Part shown: one piece after another, positions 1 through 3,872 of the stretch | Layout: every line of letters begins with the position of its first letter | Numbering within the stretch: the first letter of the stretch is position 1 | Source: Chromatiales bacterium | GTDB lineage: Bacteria > Pseudomonadota > Gammaproteobacteria > Chromatiales > Chromatiaceae | NCBI GenBank assembly: GCA_024639625.1 | Contig: JAHEIA010000269.1 | Span: forward strand, 1 to 5,194 | Direction of reading: 5' to 3' | Length of the DNA stretch: 5,194 nucleotides | Translations under genes and position numbers: made by a program | Notes under the pieces: generated by a model | Told to the model about the DNA's origin: nothing | Seen by the model: the letters and a program-made list of their open reading frames with translations, nothing else | The model's database searches: none

Positions 1-1034
1 TCGCACAGCAGGACAAGCCCCAGGGCGAGGAACCGGCGGTGCGCCGCATCGCCCCGGCTACCCCCGCACCGCAACGTGCCGAACCCGCGGAAGAGCCGAT
101 TCGCAGCGCCCCGCGCAAAGCCGGATTCCTGCGCCGGCTGTGGACCCGTTTGTTCGCCCCGGAAAGCGAAGCCCCGCAACAACCGCAAGCGAAACCGGAA
201 CGGCCGCCCGCCCGGCCTCCGGCACGCAGACGCGCCGGCGAGACCAACCAACGGCCGCGCGGTGGCGCTCGCCGCCGCAGTAGCGTGGCCGGCGGCGGGC
301 AACGACCGCAAGCCGCCCGGCCGCAATCCCGCCCGGCGCCGAGAGACACGGCGAAACCGGCCCCCGAAGCGGCTGCGAAGCCCGAGACCGAGGCGCCGGC
401 AAGAAGCGCAGCGCGCGAGGAAAGCGAGGAACCGGCAAAGAGACCCTCCGGCAGCCGGCGCGGTCGGCGCGGCGGCCGTCGCAGATCCTCCGCTGCAGGG
501 CGCGAGCCCGCGGAGACCGCGAATCAGCCGGCCTCCGGCGAAGCCCAGGCGCCAACTCAGGCCGCGGAGAGCGAGACGGGCCAGACGGACAGCAAACCCC
601 CATCCCCGAGGCCGCAGCGGCGGCGGTCCACCGCTCGCCGACCCAGTCGACGAAGCGCGACCGGTACCAGCGAGGGCGCCGCTACGCCGGCCGACCCAGG
701 CAAGCCGCCCGTTGCAGCGAGCACCGAAACCGGGACCGGCGTCGATCGAGCCGCGGATTCACCCAGCGCTCCCCAGGCCAAGGCCGCCGACGACGCACCC
801 GGAAGCCGGGCCCAGGCGGCAGACCCGGCCCCTCGGCAGCGCCCGAGTGCAGCAGAGCAGGGATCAGTGACGGTAGCACAAGCAAAGCCCGAGATCGCCG
901 CCCCGCCGCGCGCCGCGGCGAAACCGGAAAACGCCGCTCCGTCGGCCGCGGAGAAGCCTACCCCTCCACCCACGGCAACGGCAGCTACCCCCAGCGCCCC
1001 ACCAGCCGAGAAGACGCAGGACAACGGCAGCTAA
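1..1034 (+). CDS. rne: Ribonuclease E, C-terminal disordered scaffold region (5' end outside window)
   Basis: The reading frame is open from base 3 and ends at TAA 1032-1034, so about 343 residues of the C-terminus are seen; the catalytic half lies upstream of the window. The protein is low-complexity Ala/Pro/Arg/Glu and surely disordered. Two things point to RNase E. First, an amphipathic segment (KAGFLRRLWTRLF, bases 117-155) resembles the membrane-targeting helix of the E. coli enzyme. Second, it is followed by a PQAKPER-type linker and Arg-rich patches like the RNA-binding region of that enzyme. Arg-rich patches lie at bases 225-284, 441-491 and 609-653. RNase E is the endonuclease that initiates mRNA decay and rRNA/tRNA processing, and its tail holds the degradosome on the inner membrane. 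The converging tyrosine phosphatase gene supports the call, since rne and ptpA are close neighbours in Pseudomonas aeruginosa. Another Arg/Pro-rich tail protein is possible, because no catalytic motif is in view. Confidence 0.75.
   Translation, partial: AQQDKPQGEEPAVRRIAPATPAPQRAEPAEEPIRSAPRKAGFLRRLWTRLFAPESEAPQQPQAKPERPPARPPARRRAGETNQRPRGGARRRSSVAGGGQRPQAARPQSRPAPRDTAKPAPEAAAKPETEAPARSAAREESEEPAKRPSGSRRGRRGGRRRSSAAGREPAETANQPASGEAQAPTQAAESETGQTDSKPPSPRPQRRRSTARRPSRRSATGTSEGAATPADPGKPPVAASTETGTGVDRAADSPSAPQAKAADDAPGSRAQAADPAPRQRPSAAEQGSVTVAQAKPEIAAPPRAAAKPENAAPSAAEKPTPPPTATAATPSAPPAEKTQDNGS
117..155 (+). other. Membrane-targeting amphipathic helix of the RNase E tail
   Basis: The encoded segment K-A-G-F-L-R-R-L-W-T-R-L-F alternates bulky hydrophobic residues (F, L, L, W, L, F) with arginines, so that one helical face is apolar and the other basic. 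It is the only hydrophobic stretch in an otherwise polar, disordered tail. In E. coli RNase E a comparable helix (segment A, near residues 565-585) binds the inner membrane. The equivalence is by position and character, not by alignment. Confidence 0.6.
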
Positions 1035-1045
1035 GAGTTTTACCG

Positions 1046-1071
1046 CAGCAGCCCCCACGCGGGGGCTGCTG
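1046..1071. terminator. Shared bidirectional terminator hairpin
   Basis: CAGCAGCCCCC (1046-1056) pairs perfectly with GGGGGCTGCTG (1061-1071) around the four-base loop ACGC, giving an 11-bp GC-rich stem. It sits 11 bases after the + strand rne stop and 6 bases after the - strand phosphatase stop, exactly where two converging transcripts should end. The T-tracts are poor: the + strand continues ATCTGTTTA, and the - strand continues CGGTAAAACTC. It could therefore act through stem strength or as an mRNA 3'-end stabiliser rather than as a textbook intrinsic terminator. Confidence 0.75.
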
Positions 1072-1077
1072 ATCTGT

Positions 1078-1560
1078 TTAGAGGCGTTTCGCCCGGAGCT
1101 CGGCCAGCAGGCCTTGCGCCGCGGCCTCCACCATATCGAACACCTGCTCGAAACCTCGCCCGCCTCCGTAATAGGGGTCCGGGACCTCGCGAACCCCCAG
1201 ATCCGGGGCGAAATCAAGAAACAGATGGAGCTTCCCCCGGTGCTGTGCCGGGCAAAGGCCGCTGAGGATTCGGTAGTTGTCTCGATCCATCGCCAGTACG
1301 TAGTCGAAGATCTCGAAATCCTCGGCGACCGCTTGCCGAGCCCGCAGGTCGGCAAGATCGATCCCCCGCTTGCTCGCCGTGTCTCGGGCGCGGCGGTCCG
1401 GTGACTCCCCTACGTGATAGGCGTGGGTCCCCGCCGAATCGACGACAATGCGCTCCTCGAGGGCTTCCCGGCGCACCAGGTCGCGGAACACCCCGTGTGC
1501 GGTTGGGGAGCGGCAAATATTCCCCATGCAGACAAACAATACACTTACTTTCTCTTTCAT
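1078..1560 (-). CDS. Low-molecular-weight protein tyrosine phosphatase
   Basis: This cytosolic enzyme hydrolyses phosphotyrosine through a cysteinyl-phosphate intermediate. The P-loop signature CX5RS is intact near the N-terminus (C11-M-G-N-I-C-R17-S18), the DSAGTHAY strand follows at about residue 51, and the general-acid loop DPYY is at residues 128-131. The 160-residue length is normal for the family (about 150-160). The ATG at 1558-1560 is chosen because it puts the P-loop cysteine at the usual position; a TTG two codons upstream (1564-1566) is also in frame. Neither start has a clear Shine-Dalgarno sequence, and the leader is unusually AT-rich. The gene converges on rne and shares its terminator hairpin. 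In other bacteria such enzymes partner with BY-type tyrosine kinases in polysaccharide export, but no kinase or export gene is in view, so the substrate is unknown. P. aeruginosa ptpA, close to rne, is the likely counterpart. Confidence 0.93.
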   Translation of the reverse strand: MKEKVSVLFVCMGNICRSPTAHGVFRDLVRREALEERIVVDSAGTHAYHVGESPDRRARDTASKRGIDLADLRARQAVAEDFEIFDYVLAMDRDNYRILSGLCPAQHRGKLHLFLDFAPDLGVREVPDPYYGGGRGFEQVFDMVEAAAQGLLAELRAKRL

Positions 1561-1600
1561 AATCAAATAATTACAACATATTTCTAATTCTGCTTATCGG
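1561..1600 (-). promoter_or_regulatory. AT-rich leader upstream of the phosphatase gene
   Basis: The 40 bases before the phosphatase ATG are about three-quarters A/T in a window that is mostly G/C. On the - strand they read through TTAGAAATATG, TGTAATTATT and GATT into the ATG. Several -10-like words are present (TATGTT, AATTAT), but no convincing -35 pairs with them at the right spacing. The stretch is a likely place for the gene's own promoter. No GGAGG-like ribosome site is seen. Confidence 0.35.
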
Positions 1601-1639
1601 ATCGAGACACACCCAGGTAGCGCATCCGACCCGAGGCGT

Positions 1640-1674
1640 GATCGCCGGATTCAGGCGAACCCCACATCCGGATC
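1640..1674. repeat. Imperfect inverted repeat between the DUF2130 and phosphatase genes
   Basis: GATCGCCGGAT (1640-1650) pairs with ATCCGGATC (1666-1674) to give nine base pairs with a two-base bulge and a 15-base loop. The word CGGAT/ATCCG also occurs at 1598-1602 and 1624-1628. On the - strand the element lies 57 bases after the DUF2130 stop and 80 bases before the phosphatase start. It may be a regulator site or a weak RNA structure. There is no T-tract to make it a good terminator. Confidence 0.3.
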
Positions 1675-1730
1675 CCGCCTATTCTACGCCTCCCGCTAGG
1701 GCAAACCACCGGTGGGGCCGGCTCGGTGTG

Positions 1731-3110
1731 TCAGTCCGCACTTTGGTCTTCCAGGAGTCCGCCTCCATCCAACTCCAACGCAGGAATCGCCGGTAGACTT
1801 CCACCGACAATGCCTTGCAAGGCGCCATACATCCCGCTGGTGCTGCCGATCACCCGCTGCAACTGCTTTTCGCGCTCCGCCCAGTGTTTCTCCATGGCGC
1901 GGCGCTCTTTGCGTATCTGTCCCTGCATCGCCTCGAAGGCCTCGACGATGGCCTCGACACGCTGGCTGAATTCGTCCCCCGCCAGATACTGATAGAGAAG
2001 CTCCATCTTCTCGTTCTTCCCCTCTGAGGCGGCTCGCACGAAGGCGACCTGGGTGAGCTGCTCGCGCAAAGCGGAGGCCAGGGCGGGCCAGGTCTTGATA
2101 CCGGTTACCCATATGCCGTCGATGCGACCGAAACCTTCGATCCCCTCGGGCAGAGCGACGGAAACCAATACCGCGACCGCCGCGCCCACCGTGCGCTGGT
2201 CCTGTTTCAGTTTGTCGAGCCAGGCCGGCTGCCAGAGCTTGGTGTTCTTGGTTTCCCAAACGATGATGCCGCAATCCTGGAGGCGCTCGTTGCGCACCCG
2301 CTGGACGATATCGGCACCCCGCATACCCTTGGGCACGGGGTCGATTCGGTCCTGCGGGAACTCGCGCTCGAGCGCCGCCTGAATGTCGAGCTCGAGCACC
2401 TCGCCCTGCAGCTCCTGGGAGCCCAGCTCGCTGCGCCGCTTGGCGTCCTCCAACGCTTTGCGCAGGTCTTCGATCTGCTTCTCCTTTTCCTTGAGCTTCA
2501 GTCCCTGCTCCTCCCCGATATTCTTGCGTATGCCTTCTTCCAAGCGCTGCTTTTCCGCGTCGACCTTACGCGCCACTTCCAGGTCCAGCTCGCGGGCCCG
2601 TTCCTCGAGGGCGGTCTTCTCCTTGCGTAGAGCCAACTCCGCCTCCTGGGCCTGACGCGCCTTCTGCCGCTGGGTCGCGAGGTCGGCTTGGAGCTGTTTG
2701 AGCTCCAGCGCGCTCTGCTCCCGGACTCGCGCTTCGACTTGGGTGGTAGCCGTGCGGATCCGCTCCGCCTCGTCTTTGCGGAAAGCTTCCTCCAGCTCTC
2801 TGCGTACCCGCTCGGCCAGGGTCTTCTGCTGTTCTTCAAGTTCACGCGCCCGCTTGCGCAGCTCCAGCTCCCGGGTGGCCGCCTCTTCCGCCTTTTTCTC
2901 TTTTTCTCCGACCTGCTCCCGCAGGTCGGCGAGCTCGACGTCGAGAGAACGGCGGGCCCGCTGCTCGGCCTCGGCAACCGCGCGCTGCAAGCGGGACTCG
3001 TGCTCGGTGCGCAGGCCCTGCTCCAGCTCGGCCCGTATCTGGGCGTTCAATGCCTCCGAGATCGGGATCTCGAAGCCGCATTGCGGGCATTTGATGATGG
3101 TCTCACTCAT
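1731..3110 (-). CDS. DUF2130 family protein (COG4487 type), coiled coil with PD-(D/E)XK-like domain
   Basis: The 459-residue protein is of unknown function. Residues 8-12 form a single CPQCG zinc-knuckle half. Residues 25-235 are a charged, heptad-like coiled coil of Glu/Lys/Arg/Ala. A conserved C-terminal DUF2130 domain follows (about 235-445): G-E-V-L-E (236-240), P-K-G-M-R-G-A-D (260-267), W-E-T-K-N-T-K-L-W (285-293), and near the end G-I-V-G-G-S-L-P (443-450). The spacing of E237/E240, D267, and E286-x-K288 matches the PD-(D/E)XK nuclease active-site pattern, so a nuclease-like fold is inferred, not shown. There is no signal peptide or membrane segment, so it is cytosolic. The start ATG has AAGGA seven bases upstream and overlaps the end of the shifted Cas6-relic frame (ATGAGTGA). 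Length and domain order look complete. Confidence is high for family and low for activity. Confidence 0.92.
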   Translation of the reverse strand: MSETIIKCPQCGFEIPISEALNAQIRAELEQGLRTEHESRLQRAVAEAEQRARRSLDVELADLREQVGEKEKKAEEAATRELELRKRARELEEQQKTLAERVRRELEEAFRKDEAERIRTATTQVEARVREQSALELKQLQADLATQRQKARQAQEAELALRKEKTALEERARELDLEVARKVDAEKQRLEEGIRKNIGEEQGLKLKEKEKQIEDLRKALEDAKRRSELGSQELQGEVLELDIQAALEREFPQDRIDPVPKGMRGADIVQRVRNERLQDCGIIVWETKNTKLWQPAWLDKLKQDQRTVGAAVAVLVSVALPEGIEGFGRIDGIWVTGIKTWPALASALREQLTQVAFVRAASEGKNEKMELLYQYLAGDEFSQRVEAIVEAFEAMQGQIRKERRAMEKHWAEREKQLQRVIGSTSGMYGALQGIVGGSLPAIPALELDGGGLLEDQSAD

Positions 3111-3276
3111 AGCGGTTTCCTTGGCGATGACCCTGCGTGGTCTGCATTTCGATTTCCCCGAAGCGGATCCGCTCCGCTGCGAGAGCCAGCCCGACGAGGG
3201 TGTTCTGCCGGTTGCCGAAAGGCTTCACCTGGTAGGGCTCGGCGCCTGCGCGTCTGAGCGCCCGTTGCCGGTCGCG
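3103..3276 (-). pseudogene. Frame-shifted continuation of the Cas6-like gene, cut short at the DUF2130 start
   Basis: In the frame displaced by one base (-1) from the Cas6-like fragment, the - strand reads DRQRALRRAGAEPYQVKPF from about 3276, then a hydrophobic stretch NTLVGLALAAERI, then a polar tail ending at TGA 3103-3105. The AEPYQVKP segment sits where intact Cas6 proteins carry a (P/H)PYVLEPP-like strand right after the FExPPP motif, so joining the two frames restores family order. The remaining Cas6 domain, including the Gly-rich loop, is absent: the frame ends eight bases inside the DUF2130 gene. The simplest reading is a gene hit by a one-base loss (or two-base gain) near the G-run at 3279-3287 and by a 3' deletion. 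A sequencing error could explain the shift but not the missing 3' half. Confidence 0.5.
3118..3122 (-). promoter_or_regulatory. Ribosome binding site for the DUF2130 gene
   Basis: AAGGA on the - strand lies seven bases before the ATG at 3108-3110. It fixes this start, which also puts the CPQCG knuckle at residue 8, its usual N-terminal place. It sits inside the trailing Cas6-relic reading frame. Confidence 0.6.
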
Positions 3277-3545
3277 TCGGGAGGGGGCGACTCGAAGATG
3301 GTGGAATAGACGCAACTGCCGATCAGGAGGCAACCCTCGCAACGCGGTTGACGGGTGACGCAGACGGTGCGCCGCAGACCGTGCCCGACGAGGCCGCGCC
3401 AGGCGGAACCGGGGAAAGGGGGAAGTACGATCGGCTCTTCCGCGACGAACTCGAAGCGATAGAATCCGAAACCTGGGCAGGCTAGAACAAGCCTCGCGAT
3501 CGCCTCGCCAACCGGTGTCAATTCGTTATTATTGTTTCCAGCCAT
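3225..3545 (-). CDS. Cas6-like N-terminal fragment (CRISPR pre-crRNA processing RAMP protein), truncated
   Basis: The open frame gives 106 residues, of which about 28-90 look like the N-terminal RAMP domain of Cas6, the endoribonuclease that cuts CRISPR precursor RNA. The signs are FYRFEF (28-33), AEEPIVLPPFPGSAWRG (35-51) and VGHGLRR (53-59). A four-cysteine cluster follows (C62, C69, C72, C78), and then YSTIFESPPPD (80-90). In complete relatives this Cys-rich part is followed by a short linker, a Pro-rich strand and a second RAMP domain with the Gly-rich RNA-binding loop, for some 200-280 residues in all. Here the last 16 residues (from A91) are unlike the family and the frame stops at TGA 3225-3227, because of a one-base frame shift (see the next entry). 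The ATG at 3543-3545 has AGGAAGG just upstream. No cas gene or array is nearby. The product is probably not a working nuclease. Confidence 0.72.
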   Translation of the reverse strand: MAGNNNNELTPVGEAIARLVLACPGFGFYRFEFVAEEPIVLPPFPGSAWRGLVGHGLRRTVCVTRQPRCEGCLLIGSCVYSTIFESPPPDATGNGRSDAQAPSPTR

Positions 3546-3548
3546 TCG

Positions 3549-3555
3549 CCTTCCT
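3549..3555 (-). promoter_or_regulatory. Ribosome binding site for the Cas6-like fragment
   Basis: AGGAAGG on the - strand lies three bases before the ATG at 3543-3545, or six bases counted from its first AGGA. It supports this start and shows that the initiation region of the relic is still intact. Confidence 0.5.
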
Positions 3556-3639
3556 AGCGCCGTCTCGGCGCACTCTTCCTATTTCAGGCGCAGAGGGTCC
3601 CGACTCTTGCCTGGAACAAGATACCCCCGCCATTCGACA

Positions 3640-3668
3640 TTGAGAAGAGCGGATCGACAAAATTGGAT
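3640..3668 (+). promoter_or_regulatory. Possible sigma-70 promoter toward the photolyase gene
   Basis: TTGAGA (3640-3645, five of six to the -35 consensus) is followed after 17 bases by TTGGAT (3663-3668, only three of six to the -10 consensus). Placement about 200 bases before the photolyase start is plausible, but the weak -10 makes this no more than a candidate. Confidence 0.2.
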
Positions 3669-3737
3669 AACCTTAGCTTTGGCCAACAAAGACATCGTAA
3701 ATCCGCCGCCACGGCCCACGAGGAGATTTAGCAGCCG

Positions 3738-3872
3738 ATGAACTCACCAACCACCGCCACGCACGACAAGTTGTCGAAACGGCTCCATCCAAGCGGCACT
3801 CTCTTGGCCCCGAGGATGGCAGAGCACCGAATCGCCCTACCCATAGCCGCGCGCGGGAGAACCACCGCGTGA
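3738..3872 (+). CDS. Possible small ORF overlapping the photolyase start (44 codons)
   Basis: An ATG at 3738-3740 opens a frame that ends at TGA 3870-3872, overlapping the photolyase GTG as GTGA. AGGAG (3721-3725) lies 12 bases before the ATG, a longer gap than usual. The product is short, polar and basic, with no recognisable domain, signal peptide or membrane helix. The overlap geometry is typical of translational coupling, which would suit a leader ORF, but an ORF of this length is easily open by chance in GC-rich DNA. No homologue is recognised. Confidence 0.2.
   Translation: MNSPTTATHDKLSKRLHPSGTLLAPRMAEHRIALPIAARGRTTA
3855..3860 (+). promoter_or_regulatory. Ribosome binding site deciding the GTG start of the photolyase
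   Basis: GGGAGA ends eight bases before GTG 3869-3871. No ATG, GTG or TTG occurs in this frame between the stop at 3698-3700 and 3869, and family sequence begins at the fourth codon, so the non-ATG start is well supported. Confidence 0.55.

Larger units (their letters stand above)
3546..3868. other. Divergent intergenic region between the Cas6-like relic and the photolyase gene
   Basis: This 323-base stretch separates genes pointing away from each other, so promoters for both sides should lie here. Its left part (3590-3700) is less GC-rich than the flanks. It holds a possible + strand promoter, a questionable 44-codon ORF (3738-3872) and a small palindrome CGACAA-G-TTGTCG (3764-3776). No CRISPR repeats, tRNA, terminator-like hairpin or insertion-sequence ends were seen. 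The photolyase frame is open back to 3701, but it contains no ATG, GTG or TTG before 3869 and no family-like sequence. Confidence 0.6.

Noticed and set aside
58..603. Long - strand reading frame opposite the RNase E tail (181 codons), with another at 557-1024 (155 codons)
   Set aside because: GC-rich Ala/Pro/Arg codons rarely give stops on the other strand. The translated products are Arg/Ala/Gly-rich noise with no domain, and the + strand frame is open throughout.
1564..1566. TTG start for the phosphatase
   Set aside because: It adds only two residues with no ribosome site in support; the ATG at 1558-1560 is simpler and fits family length.
1706..1715. CCACCGGTGG palindrome just after the DUF2130 stop as a terminator
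   Set aside because: The perfect palindrome leaves no loop, the foldable stem is only about three base pairs, and there is only a short TTT after it.
1731..3110. SMC/MukB- or RmuC-like protein
   Set aside because: The coiled coil is similar in character, but no ATPase motifs are present, and the C-terminal motif order (RGAD, WETKNTKLW, GIVGGSLP) is that of DUF2130.
2688..3309. Two + strand frames (189 and 203 codons) opposite the DUF2130 coiled coil and Cas6 relic
   Set aside because: They are antisense to Glu/Lys/Arg-rich coiled-coil codons, giving Leu- or Ser-rich products typical of shadow frames. The - strand has clear family sequence.
3764..3776. Palindrome CGACAA-G-TTGTCG as an integron attC, phage attachment site or operator
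   Set aside because: It is short and single, without paired core sites, a flanking integrase or a second copy, so chance is enough to explain it.
3546..3868. CRISPR repeats near the Cas6-like relic
   Set aside because: No direct repeat of 20 bases or more with regular spacing was found here or elsewhere in the window.
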